DNA of 64,000 nt from Clostridium tertium (GTDB lineage: Bacteria > Bacillota > Clostridia > Clostridiales > Clostridiaceae), in NCBI RefSeq assembly GCF_017873245.1, contig NZ_JAGGJY010000001.1, forward strand, positions 434,001 to 498,000, given 5' to 3'. The notes beneath the pieces are model-generated. The model saw only the letters and a list, made by a program, of their open reading frames with translations, had not been told where the DNA came from and did not search any database. Within the stretch, counting starts at the first letter, position 1, and every line of letters starts with the position of its first letter. Position numbers and translations under genes: made by a program. Shown here piece after piece: positions 16,998 to 25,997 of the stretch.

Positions 16998-19556
16998 ATG
17001 TATAGTTTTAAGCTCAATGGTAAAAATGTATCAGTAAATGAAGATATGGGTTTACTTGATTATTTAAGAGATATAGCACAATTGACATCCGTAAAAAATG
17101 GTTGTGCAGAAGGTGCTTGTGGTGCTTGTATGGTATTAATTGATGGTATAGCACAAAGAGCATGTATTCAAAAGTTAAGTAGATTAGAAAATAAAGATGT
17201 AATCACAGTTGAAGGAATTAGTGAAAGAGAAAGAGATGTTTTTGCTTATGCCTTTGGTAAATGTGGAGCAGTACAATGTGGATTTTGTATTCCAGGAATG
17301 GTTATAAGTGCAAAGGGATTACTTGATAAAAATTTAAATCCTACTGAAGAAGAGATAAAAAATGCTCTTAAAGGGAATATATGTAGATGCACTGGATATG
17401 TAAAAATTATAAAAGCTATTAATTTAGTTGCAGAACTTTTAAGAAATAATGAAGAAGTACCTAAAGTATATTGTAAAGGATTGGTAGGAGAAAATTTACC
17501 TAGAATTGATGCTGAAGTTAAGACTTTAGGAATTGGTAAATATGCAGATGATTTATATTTTGATGAAATGCTTTATGGATCTGCATTAAGATCAAAATAT
17601 CCAAGAGCATTAGTTAAAAATATAGATACATCAAAGGCAAAAGCATTAGATGGTGTTTATGCTGTTTTAACGGCAAAAGATATACCAGGGGATAGATTTA
17701 TAGGTCATTTAGTTCAAGATTGGCCAGCGATGATAGATATTGGGGAAGAAACTAGATATTTAGGAGATGCTGTTGCTTTAGTAGCTGCAAGAGATAAAAA
17801 GATATTAAAAGAAGCATTAAATCTTATAGAAGTAGATTACGAAGAACTTTCACCTGTAATAAATCCAGAAATGGGAATGAAAGATGATGCGCCTAAAGTT
17901 CATGAAAGTGGAAATATATTAAGTAGGCAATATCTAAAAAGAGGAGATGCTGATGAGGCTATAAAAAATTCAAAATATGTTGTAACAGAAAAGTATAGCA
18001 CTCCACCAACTGAACATGCTTTTTTAGAACCAGAATGTGCAGTTGCTAATTATGAAGATGGAATTCTAACAGTATATACAGGTGGACAAGGGGTTTATGA
18101 TGAACTTCGTGAAATAGGAAAGCTTCTAAACTTAGATCCAAGTGAATTAAGAATCAAAAGCATGCTTGTAGGAGGAGGATTTGGAGGTAAGGAAGATATG
18201 AGTGTTCAACATCATGCGGCACTTTTAACTTACTATACAAAGAAGCCAGTAAAAGTTGTATTAAGCAGAAAAGAAAGTATAATAATCCATCCAAAGAGAC
18301 ATGCAATGGAAATGGAATTTACTACAGCTTGTGATGAAAATGGAATTTTAACCGGAATGAAGGCAAGAATAATTTCAGATACTGGAGCTTATGCATCATT
18401 AGGGGGACCTGTATTACAAAGAGCTTGTACTCATGCTGCTGGACCTTATAATTATCAAGATGTGGAAATAGAAGGTATTGCCGTATATACTAATAATCCA
18501 CCGGCGGGAGCATTTAGAGGATTTGGAGTTACTCAATCAGCTTTTGCAAATGAATGTAACATAAATAAGCTTGCAGAACTTGTAGGAATTTCACCATGGG
18601 AGTTTAGATATAAAAATGCAATTAGACCAGGTCAAGTTTTACCTAATGGACAAATTGCTGATGAAGGAACTGCATTAGTAGAAACTTTAGAAGCTGTAAA
18701 AGATGCTTTTGAAAATAATAAAAATGTCGGTATATCTTGTGCATTTAAAAATGCTGGCTTAGGTGTAGGCATTCCAGATACAGGTAGATGTAGAATAGTA
18801 ATTAAGGATGGTAAGGCTGTTATAAGAACTTCAGCAGCTTGTATTGGACAAGGTGTTGGTACAATAGCAACACAAATTCTTTGTGAAACTACAGGAATAG
18901 ATCCAAAGGAAGTTTCAGTAGATAATCCAGATACTTTTACTACACCAAACTCAGGAACAACAACAGCTTCAAGACAAACTGTATTTACAGGAGAAGCAAC
19001 AAGAGCAGCAGCTCTGAAACTAAAAGATGCTTTAAAGGATAAAGTTTTGGGGGAGCTTGAGGGTGAAGAATTCTATGGAGAATATGTTTCAGATACAGAT
19101 CCAATGGGGAGTACAAAGCCTAATCCAGTAAGTCACGTTGCTTATGGATATGCAACTCAAGTAGTAGTTTTAGATGATAATGGTAAGGTAATGAAAGTAG
19201 TTGCAGCTCATGATATTGGAAGAGCTGTAAATCCTATAGCTGTAGAAGGTCAAATTGAAGGTGGAGTGGTTATGGGACTTGGATATGCTTTAACAGAAGA
19301 TTATCCATTAAAGAATGGAGTTCCATTAGCTAAATTGGGAACCTTAGGATTATTTAGATCAACAGGAGTTCCAGAAATAGAAACCATATTAATTGAAAAG
19401 AATAAATCTAGCTTAGCATATGGAGCAAAAGGCGTTGGAGAAATTGTTGTTGTTCCAGCTGCTCCAGCAATGCAAGGGGCATACTACAAGTTAGATGGTG
19501 AGTTTAGGACTAAATTACCATTAGAAAATACTTTTTATAAGAAAGCAAAAAAATAA
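16998..19556 (+). CDS. xdhD: XdhD-type Fe-S/molybdenum hydroxylase fusion
   Basis: Single-chain molybdenum hydroxylase of 852 aa. Residues 1-155 are the 2Fe-2S module (GCAEGACGACMVLIDG, CGAVQCGFCIPGM, CRCTGY). The rest is the molybdopterin module (VGGGFGGKEDM, AFRGFGVTQ, CIGQGVGTIATQ, TTTASRQT and AYGAKGVGEIVVVPAAPAM with the catalytic Glu). The fusion order is that of E. coli XdhD, which is somewhat longer (about 950). In E. coli the partner flavoprotein YgfM is encoded nearby; none is found here. RBS GGGAGGAG. Together with short YgfK it forms the likely urate/xanthine-reducing or purine-hydroxylating branch. Selenium dependence is known for relatives but not visible in sequence. Confidence 0.92.
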   Translation: MYSFKLNGKNVSVNEDMGLLDYLRDIAQLTSVKNGCAEGACGACMVLIDGIAQRACIQKLSRLENKDVITVEGISERERDVFAYAFGKCGAVQCGFCIPGMVISAKGLLDKNLNPTEEEIKNALKGNICRCTGYVKIIKAINLVAELLRNNEEVPKVYCKGLVGENLPRIDAEVKTLGIGKYADDLYFDEMLYGSALRSKYPRALVKNIDTSKAKALDGVYAVLTAKDIPGDRFIGHLVQDWPAMIDIGEETRYLGDAVALVAARDKKILKEALNLIEVDYEELSPVINPEMGMKDDAPKVHESGNILSRQYLKRGDADEAIKNSKYVVTEKYSTPPTEHAFLEPECAVANYEDGILTVYTGGQGVYDELREIGKLLNLDPSELRIKSMLVGGGFGGKEDMSVQHHAALLTYYTKKPVKVVLSRKESIIIHPKRHAMEMEFTTACDENGILTGMKARIISDTGAYASLGGPVLQRACTHAAGPYNYQDVEIEGIAVYTNNPPAGAFRGFGVTQSAFANECNINKLAELVGISPWEFRYKNAIRPGQVLPNGQIADEGTALVETLEAVKDAFENNKNVGISCAFKNAGLGVGIPDTGRCRIVIKDGKAVIRTSAACIGQGVGTIATQILCETTGIDPKEVSVDNPDTFTTPNSGTTTASRQTVFTGEATRAAALKLKDALKDKVLGELEGEEFYGEYVSDTDPMGSTKPNPVSHVAYGYATQVVVLDDNGKVMKVVAAHDIGRAVNPIAVEGQIEGGVVMGLGYALTEDYPLKNGVPLAKLGTLGLFRSTGVPEIETILIEKNKSSLAYGAKGVGEIVVVPAAPAMQGAYYKLDGEFRTKLPLENTFYKKAKK

Positions 19557-19590
19557 TTTATAAAAATAATTAAATACTAATACTATAAAG

Positions 19591-19651
19591 TCATCTTTTT
19601 GAGTAATATAAGATAAATTAATTTATCATTTACCCAAAAGATGATTTTTTT
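19591..19651 (+). terminator. Terminator closing the purine cluster
   Basis: TCATCTTTTTGAGTAA pairs with TTACCCAAAAGATGA (one mismatch and one bulge), followed by seven T's, 35 bases after xdhD. Confidence 0.82.
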
Positions 19652-19759
19652 ATAAAAAATAATAAAGGTTACATAATTGAAAGATATAAGTAATATATAT
19701 AAATACTACAAAGGAAAAATATAATAAATTTATAAATTGATATTAGGAGATGATTTTTT

Positions 19760-19915
19760 ATGAGAAAAATAAAAGATGTTTTAACTGTTGTTGCTTTAGT
19801 AGTATTTGCTGGATATGATGAAGAAAAATTTAATTTGTAAAATATATTCAAAGTAGACATATTAAATATTAATTCAAATTTTGAAGCAGATTTATTTAAA
19901 AATTATAGTAATTAA
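19760..19915 (+). pseudogene. Remnant of a small lipoprotein-like gene
   Basis: With RBS TTAGGAG an ORF starts MRKIKDVLTVVALVVFAG and then reads Tyr where a lipobox Cys would be expected. It stops at codon 27 (TAA) and the same frame stays open for 24 more codons to 19915. The missing Cys and the internal stop suggest a decayed lipoprotein. The remaining bases to 20017 hold nothing else recognisable. Confidence 0.4.
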
Positions 19916-20017
19916 TAAAAATATTTTGAATTTACCTCATTATTGAGATATACTAATAAGGATTAGATAAATAAATTTTTATGTATAGTATAAATTGATT
20001 TTGTAGGGAGAATTTAT

Positions 20018-21034
20018 ATGTTTGTTAAAGTAGAAGACAAGGTAAAGGTATGGATGAAAGTAGCTTTTGTACTTACTATATTGACAATAATACTTATTCA
20101 GTTTAAAAAGCTATTTTCAGATTTTGATACACATACATTTTACATATATAAAGACAAGCTTTCTTTTATAAGTTTAAGTATTATTGTAATTTTAGGGTTA
20201 GTATCATATTTACCATTATCTTTATATGATTTTATAATTAAGGATACCTGTGATATTTCTTTAGATAACAAGAGTCTTTATAAATCTTCTTGGATTGCGA
20301 GTTCTATTTCGAGTATAGTAGGATTTGGAGGAACTGCTGCAATAGCATTAAAAAGTCATTTTTATTCACCTTATATTAAGGACAAGGCAAAATTAGTTAA
20401 AGAAGTTTCAAAAGTAGTATTATTAAATTTTACTGGATTTTCTGCAATTTGCTTGATATACTCCATTTTAAACATATCAAGCTTAAATAAGATTGAATTA
20501 GTAAAACTAGGTATTGGATTAGCTTCACTATATGCTCCAATAATTTTTATTTATAATGTATATAGATGTAGAAATAAAGAAAAACGTGAAAATGCTATAA
20601 AAACCATAAAAATAATGATAATTTCAATTTTAGAATGGATAGCAATGGCTTTATTATTATTTAGTATTTTAAAGTTATTAGGAAATACATTACCATTATC
20701 AAAAGTATTCCCAATTTACGTAGTATCTTCAGCTATAGGGATCGTTAGTATGATGCCAGGAGGAATTGGTGGATTTGACTTATCATTTATACTTGGGGTT
20801 AGTGCATTAGGAATAAATAAAGAGGAAGCATTACTAGCTTTAGTTTTATATCGCATAAGTTATTATATTATACCACTAACTGTAGGAGTATTTTTATTTA
20901 TTTATGAAGCTAAAACTAAAATGGATAAAAACTATATTGATATTTTTAAATTAGTCAAAAGAAAAATTATTAATATAGTAAAATTTACAAAACAAGATAA
21001 AGTAAATAAAATTGATAATAATAAAGAAGTTTAA
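20018..21034 (+). CDS. Stand-alone MprF/UPF0104-type flippase domain protein
   Basis: Polytopic membrane protein of 338 aa, about eight helices, matching the N-terminal lipid-flippase half of MprF (UPF0104/YbhN family). The diagnostic C-terminal block SMMPGGIGGFDLSFILG followed by ALVLYRISYYIIPL is present. The soluble aminoacyl-phosphatidylglycerol synthase half of full MprF (about 840 aa) is absent. Family members move charged lipids across the membrane and lower sensitivity to cationic peptides. It stands directly before a Bce-type peptide-resistance locus. RBS TAGGGAG. Substrate not determinable here. Confidence 0.82.
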   Translation: MFVKVEDKVKVWMKVAFVLTILTIILIQFKKLFSDFDTHTFYIYKDKLSFISLSIIVILGLVSYLPLSLYDFIIKDTCDISLDNKSLYKSSWIASSISSIVGFGGTAAIALKSHFYSPYIKDKAKLVKEVSKVVLLNFTGFSAICLIYSILNISSLNKIELVKLGIGLASLYAPIIFIYNVYRCRNKEKRENAIKTIKIMIISILEWIAMALLLFSILKLLGNTLPLSKVFPIYVVSSAIGIVSMMPGGIGGFDLSFILGVSALGINKEEALLALVLYRISYYIIPLTVGVFLFIYEAKTKMDKNYIDIFKLVKRKIINIVKFTKQDKVNKIDNNKEV

Positions 21035-21054
21035 AAAGTTAATATATAAATATT

Positions 21055-21089
21055 AAACAATCCTTTAAAATATAAAGGATTGTTTTTTT
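21055..21089 (+). terminator. Terminator after flippase gene
   Basis: ACAATCCTTTA / TAAAGGATTGT stem with short loop, then seven T's. Confidence 0.88.
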
Positions 21090-21226
21090 CTATAGGTATC
21101 TTACAAAAATGAAAGATAAATGAAAGTTACATAAATATGTAATTAATTAATATTAGGATAAAATATGATTGTAAGAAAAATATTAGGTATTTAAACATTA
21201 AAATAATTAATAAGATGGAGGATAAT

Positions 21227-21994
21227 ATGAAGAATATTTTAAGTGTAGAAAAAATAGAAAAGTATTATGGAAATAAAGAAAATGTAACGAAAGCAATAGA
21301 TAATATAAGCTTTAAAGTTGAAAAAGGAGAATTTGTTGGAATAATGGGACCATCAGGTAGCGGTAAAACAACACTTCTTAATTGTATTTCAACAATAGAT
21401 ACTGTAACTACAGGAAATATTGTAATTAATGATAAAGATATTACAAAGCTAAAATCAAAACAATTAGAAAAATTTAGAAGAGATGAACTAGGGTTTATAT
21501 TTCAAGATTTTAATCTTTTAGATACATTAACTGCGTATGAAAATATAGCATTAGCACTAACTATACAAGGTAGAAGTCATAATAAAATTGATGAGCTTAT
21601 AAAAGATATTGCAAGAAATCTTGGGATTACAGAAGTGCTAAGCAAATATCCATATCAAATGTCAGGTGGACAAAAACAAAGAGTTGCTTCTGCAAGGGCA
21701 ATTGTGACAAACCCATCATTAATATTAGCAGATGAGCCAACAGGAGCGTTAGATTCTAAATCATCAAGATTACTTTTAGATTCATTTGAAACTCTTAATA
21801 ATGAGTTAAAAGCCACTATATTAATGGTTACTCATGATGCATTTACAGCAAGTTATGCACATAGAATTTTATTCATTAAAGATGGAAAGATATTCAATGA
21901 ACTTGTAAGGGGAGGAGATTCTAGAAAGGAATTTTTCAATAGAATTATAGAAGTAGTTACTCTTTTAGGAGGTGATGCAGGAGATGTATTCTAA
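21227..21994 (+). CDS. bceA: Bce-type ABC transporter ATPase
   Basis: ATPase subunit (about 255 aa) of a peptide-antibiotic detoxification transporter. Walker A GPSGSGKTTL, Q-loop FIFQDFNLLD, signature MSGGQKQRV, Walker B LILADEPTGALD and switch His MVTHD are all intact. The ATG at 21227 follows GGAGG by 5 bases; the ATG at 21215 overlaps that RBS. The 3' end overlaps bceB. In the family BceAB removes bacitracin or lantibiotics from their lipid II-cycle targets and signals to BceS. Confidence 0.92.
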   Translation: MKNILSVEKIEKYYGNKENVTKAIDNISFKVEKGEFVGIMGPSGSGKTTLLNCISTIDTVTTGNIVINDKDITKLKSKQLEKFRRDELGFIFQDFNLLDTLTAYENIALALTIQGRSHNKIDELIKDIARNLGITEVLSKYPYQMSGGQKQRVASARAIVTNPSLILADEPTGALDSKSSRLLLDSFETLNNELKATILMVTHDAFTASYAHRILFIKDGKIFNELVRGGDSRKEFFNRIIEVVTLLGGDAGDVF

Positions 21995-23990
21995 AATAGC
22001 ATTTAACAACGTGAAAAAGAGTATAAAGGATTATGCAATATATTTTTTAACATTAACATTTGCAGTTTGTATTTTTTATAGCTTTAATTCCATAGAATCA
22101 CAAAAAGCAATATTCGAAATTAACAATAGTCAGTCAGAAATAATAAGTGGGTTAAGTATAATTATAGGAAGAGTTTCAATTTTTGTATCAGTTATTCTTG
22201 GAAGTTTAATAATATATGCAAATAATTTTTTGATTAAAAAGCGTAAAAAAGAACTTGGAATTTATATGACATTAGGAATGGGAAAAAATAAAATTTCTAA
22301 AATATTACTTTGCGAAACTTTAATTATTGGAATAATATCATTAGTAGCAGGACTTGTTTTAGGAATGATTTTTTCACAAGGATTATCAGTATTTACTGCT
22401 AAATTATTTGATGTTGGAATGAAAGAATATAAATTTATAATATCATCTGAAGCTATTTTTAAAAGCACTATTTATTTTGGAATAATGTTTTTATTAGTTA
22501 TGATTTTTAATACTTTTGTTGTATCAAAATATAAGTTAATTGATATGTTAACAGCTTCAAAAAAAAGTGAAAAGATAAAGCTTGAAAATCCAATTATAAA
22601 CATTATAATATTTATTTTATCAATAATAACTTTATCGCTAGCATATTACTTAGTAATCAAGGCAGGATTAAAACCTGAAGATAGTAAGTTTCTTATGTCT
22701 TTAGTATTAGGAATTTTAGGAACATTATTATTCTTTATAAGCTTAGGTGGATTTAGCATATATTTAGTGCAAAAGAATAAAAAGACTTATTTTAAAGAAC
22801 TTAATATATTTGTTTTAAGGCAAATAGCTAGTAAGATTAATACTAATTTCGTATCTATGACATTAATTTCATTAATGCTATTTTTGACAATAACAACGCT
22901 TTCAACTGGACTTAGTTTTAAAAATGCTTTAGAAAGTAGTTTGAAAGATTCAACACCATTTTCAGCATCTGCAATTATGCATCTTGATGAAAAATCTAAT
23001 TCAAAGGATATAAAGGAAAATATAGAAAAATTAAATTTTAAATTCGATGAAGATGAGAAATATATCATATATACTGAATATGTTTCAAATGAGAAGCTAA
23101 AGGATATTCTTAAAAATTATATGAAAAGTCCAGAGGATATAGAGGGATTTGGAGATAACAAAATTGAATTTATTAAAATATCAGATTATAATAAAATCAT
23201 GAATCTAAAGGGAGAGAAAGAGACAACTCTATCTAAAGATGAAGTTTTAATTGCATCAGGTTTTGAAAATAAAATTAAAAAAATAAGTGATTTTATTAAA
23301 AATGAAAAAACTATAATTTTAAATGGCAAGGAATATAAAATAGCAAATCGAGACTTAATTACAGATTCATTTTATACCGATTTAATTTCAGGAAATGTTT
23401 TTACAGTTATTATTCCGGATAGTTTTGAAGGCAATTTAACTCCATCAAGATCAATTTTAAATGTTAACTACGATGAAGGTAAATATGAAGAGAAATATGC
23501 TAAATTATTTTCTGATTTTATGAGTGGAAGCTATACAAGAAATGATTATACAGACTTTATATTTGGTTATACAAGAGATCAAATATATACTTCAAATAAA
23601 ACAATGACAACAGTAATATTATTTGTTGCAATATACTTAGGAATAGTATTTTTAATTTCTAGTGCTGCAATATTATCATTACAACAATTATCAGAAGCAG
23701 CTGATAGCAAAGAAAGATACAGCTCACTTAAACGAATTGGAGCATCTAAAAAAATGATAAATAAAACTATATTTAAGCAAACTTTAATATACTTTATGGT
23801 TCCTCTAGCTTTAGCTATAATACACTCAATAGTAGGAATTAGAGTTATAAATGATTTTATAATGTTATTTAATAAGCCAAGTATAGGGTTATCATCATTT
23901 ATTACATTGTTTACTTTAGTAACAGTTTATGGAGGCTATTTCTATGCAACATATGCAGGCTATAAAAACATAGTTAAACAAAATAAATAA
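21984..23990 (+). CDS. bceB: Bce-type ABC transporter permease
   Basis: FtsX-type permease of about 668 aa with the ten-helix BceB plan: MYSKIAFNNVKKSIKDYAIY at the N-terminus, FtsX-like segments, a large extracellular domain of about 200 residues (roughly 320-530) that gives peptide specificity, and a terminal FtsX block (SLKRIGASKKMINKTIFKQT). The start at 21984 matches the conserved family N-terminus. It overlaps bceA and is followed by a terminator, so bceRS is transcribed separately or by read-through. Confidence 0.92.
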   Translation: MYSKIAFNNVKKSIKDYAIYFLTLTFAVCIFYSFNSIESQKAIFEINNSQSEIISGLSIIIGRVSIFVSVILGSLIIYANNFLIKKRKKELGIYMTLGMGKNKISKILLCETLIIGIISLVAGLVLGMIFSQGLSVFTAKLFDVGMKEYKFIISSEAIFKSTIYFGIMFLLVMIFNTFVVSKYKLIDMLTASKKSEKIKLENPIINIIIFILSIITLSLAYYLVIKAGLKPEDSKFLMSLVLGILGTLLFFISLGGFSIYLVQKNKKTYFKELNIFVLRQIASKINTNFVSMTLISLMLFLTITTLSTGLSFKNALESSLKDSTPFSASAIMHLDEKSNSKDIKENIEKLNFKFDEDEKYIIYTEYVSNEKLKDILKNYMKSPEDIEGFGDNKIEFIKISDYNKIMNLKGEKETTLSKDEVLIASGFENKIKKISDFIKNEKTIILNGKEYKIANRDLITDSFYTDLISGNVFTVIIPDSFEGNLTPSRSILNVNYDEGKYEEKYAKLFSDFMSGSYTRNDYTDFIFGYTRDQIYTSNKTMTTVILFVAIYLGIVFLISSAAILSLQQLSEAADSKERYSSLKRIGASKKMINKTIFKQTLIYFMVPLALAIIHSIVGIRVINDFIMLFNKPSIGLSSFITLFTLVTVYGGYFYATYAGYKNIVKQNK

Positions 23991-24024
23991 AAAAATAGCG
24001 ACCTAATAAGGTTGCTATTTTTTT
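23991..24024 (+). terminator. Terminator after bceB
   Basis: AATAGCGACC / GGTTGCTATT hairpin with loop TAATAA, then T-run. Confidence 0.85.
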
Positions 24025-24150
24025 GAAGGCAATATAATATTTAGTTTGTAAAATAAAAATATTTAGGATTTAAATAATAAATAGCAAGTTTTGGTATATA
24101 ATAAACGTATTAGAAGATATGAAATAATAAAAAATAGTATAGGGGTAAAA

Positions 24151-24822
24151 ATGTATAAAATCATTATAATTGAAGATTCAGAATCTATCAGAGAAGAGCT
24201 TAAGACATACCTAGAAAGATATGGTTATGAAGTCGAGGCTCCAGACTCTTTTGAAAATATAATTGAATATATTGATAAAAGTAATGCTAGTCTAATTTTA
24301 CTTGATATTAACCTTCCGCTTTATGATGGATATTATATTTGTAGAGAAGTTAGAAAAAAATCAGATGTTCCTATAATAGTGGTTACCAGTAGAGATAGTC
24401 AAGTTGATGAACTTATGAGTATCAATTTAGGTGCTGATGATTTTATAACAAAGCCGTATAATACTGAGATATTAATTGCTAGAGTATCAGCAATATTAAA
24501 AAGAAGCTATGGGAAAAGTATTACTGATGAAGTAATTTGTTATGGAGATTTAAAGTTAAACCTTGCAAATGGAAGTATATCATATAAATCAAATACTATA
24601 GAGTTAACTAAAAATGAATTGAAAATTTTGACGTATTTAATAAAAAATAAAGGTAAAATTGTTTCTAGAGATGCGTTAATGGACACTTTATGGCAATCGG
24701 ATTTATTTTTAGATGACAATACTCTATCGGTAAATGTAACTAGATTAAGAAAAAAGATTGAAGAAATAGGATTAAAGAACATTATAGAAACTAGAAGAGG
24801 ATTAGGATATATAATGCCATGA
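24151..24822 (+). CDS. bceR: Bce-type response regulator (OmpR family)
   Basis: Response regulator of 223 aa. The receiver domain holds the acidic pair IIEDSE, phospho-Asp in LILLDINLPLYDG, Thr/Ser VVTSRD and Lys FITKPY. The OmpR/PhoB winged helix follows (ELTKNELKILTYL, LSVNVTRLRKKIEE, ETRRGLGYIMP). The start at 24151 matches the family N-terminus and has RBS AGGGG; an upstream in-frame ATG at 24091 lacks one. It overlaps bceS by 4 bases (ATGA) and probably activates bceAB. Confidence 0.93.
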   Translation: MYKIIIIEDSESIREELKTYLERYGYEVEAPDSFENIIEYIDKSNASLILLDINLPLYDGYYICREVRKKSDVPIIVVTSRDSQVDELMSINLGADDFITKPYNTEILIARVSAILKRSYGKSITDEVICYGDLKLNLANGSISYKSNTIELTKNELKILTYLIKNKGKIVSRDALMDTLWQSDLFLDDNTLSVNVTRLRKKIEEIGLKNIIETRRGLGYIMP

Positions 24823-25832
24823 ATATATTAGAATATATAAAGGATAGAAGAGCTAGAATAATAATAAATATTTCTTTGTTTATTATTTTATCTATTACTT
24901 TATTCGTTGCACATGTGAATAAGTGGTATATTATATTGATATTTTCAACTTGGATAGTTCCTTTATTTATAAATATCTTTATAGAGTACTTTAAACAAAA
25001 TAGCTTTTATAAAAATATGATTTCTATTTTGGAAAATTTAGATAAGAAATACCTACTTTCTGAAGTAATTGAAGAACCTGAATTTTTAGAAGGAAAAATA
25101 GTTTATGAAGTTTTAAAAGAAACAAATAAGAACATGAATGAAAATGTTAAATATTATAAAGAAAAACAAGTAGAGTATAGAGAGTACATTGAAACTTGGG
25201 TTCATGAAATAAAAACTCCAATTGCTTCCACTAAATTAATATTGGATAATAGTGAAAGTGAAATTGTATCAAAAATATCTTATGAAATAAAAAAAATAGA
25301 AGGATTTATAGAACAGGTGCTATATTATTCAAAAAGTGAAGATGTGAGTAAGGATTACATTATAAAAGAATTTAATTTATCAGATGCTGTTAAAATAGCA
25401 ATAAGAAATAATTCAAGAGATTTTATAAATAAAAAAATAACTTTAGACCTTAAAGAAATAGATATAATGATATTTAGTGATATAAAATGGGTAACTTTTA
25501 TCATTAATCAAATTATAGGAAATTCAATTAAGTATTCACAAAAGGGAAGAGGAAAAATAACTATATATACTAAATCTAATGAAAACAGTAATTCACTAAT
25601 AATAGAAGATAATGGAGTAGGAATAAATCAAAGAGATATAGATAAAGTGTTTGAAAAAGGATTCACAGGGGAAAATGGTAGGATATATGGAAAGTCAACT
25701 GGAATTGGCTTATATTTATGTAATAGCTTATGCGAAAAATTAGACTTAGGAATTAAATTAAAATCAAAAGAAAAAGTTGGTACAAGTGTAGAAATAATTT
25801 TCCCATTAGGAAAATTCACATTATTTCAATAA
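24819..25832 (+). CDS. bceS: Bce-type intramembrane-sensing histidine kinase
   Basis: Histidine kinase of 337 aa. Two N-terminal helices are joined by a very short loop (about residues 12-52), the intramembrane-sensing layout in which the signal comes from BceAB. The H-box is ETWVHEIKTPIAS. The HATPase domain shows an N-box (IINQIIGNSIKYS), G1 EDNGVGI and G2 GKSTGIGLYL. Translationally coupled to bceR. Confidence 0.93.
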   Translation: MNILEYIKDRRARIIINISLFIILSITLFVAHVNKWYIILIFSTWIVPLFINIFIEYFKQNSFYKNMISILENLDKKYLLSEVIEEPEFLEGKIVYEVLKETNKNMNENVKYYKEKQVEYREYIETWVHEIKTPIASTKLILDNSESEIVSKISYEIKKIEGFIEQVLYYSKSEDVSKDYIIKEFNLSDAVKIAIRNNSRDFINKKITLDLKEIDIMIFSDIKWVTFIINQIIGNSIKYSQKGRGKITIYTKSNENSNSLIIEDNGVGINQRDIDKVFEKGFTGENGRIYGKSTGIGLYLCNSLCEKLDLGIKLKSKEKVGTSVEIIFPLGKFTLFQ

Positions 25833-25950
25833 ATCATATAAAACATATAAAATAGAATTATTATAATTTTATAAATAAATTTTATATTATTAATATATTA
25901 ACTGCAAATTCAATAAATTTTAAAGAACAATAAATAAAGTGTTGATATAT

Positions 25951-25997
25951 AATTAATCCTAACAAGCTCTTTTCTTGCTAGGATTAATTTATTTTTA
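25951..25997 (+). terminator. Terminator between bceS and the convergent GHL10 gene
   Basis: AATTAATCCTAACAAG / CTTGCTAGGATTAATT (one G-U pair), loop CTCTTTT, followed by a T-rich run on the plus strand. On the minus strand no T-run follows. Confidence 0.82.
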
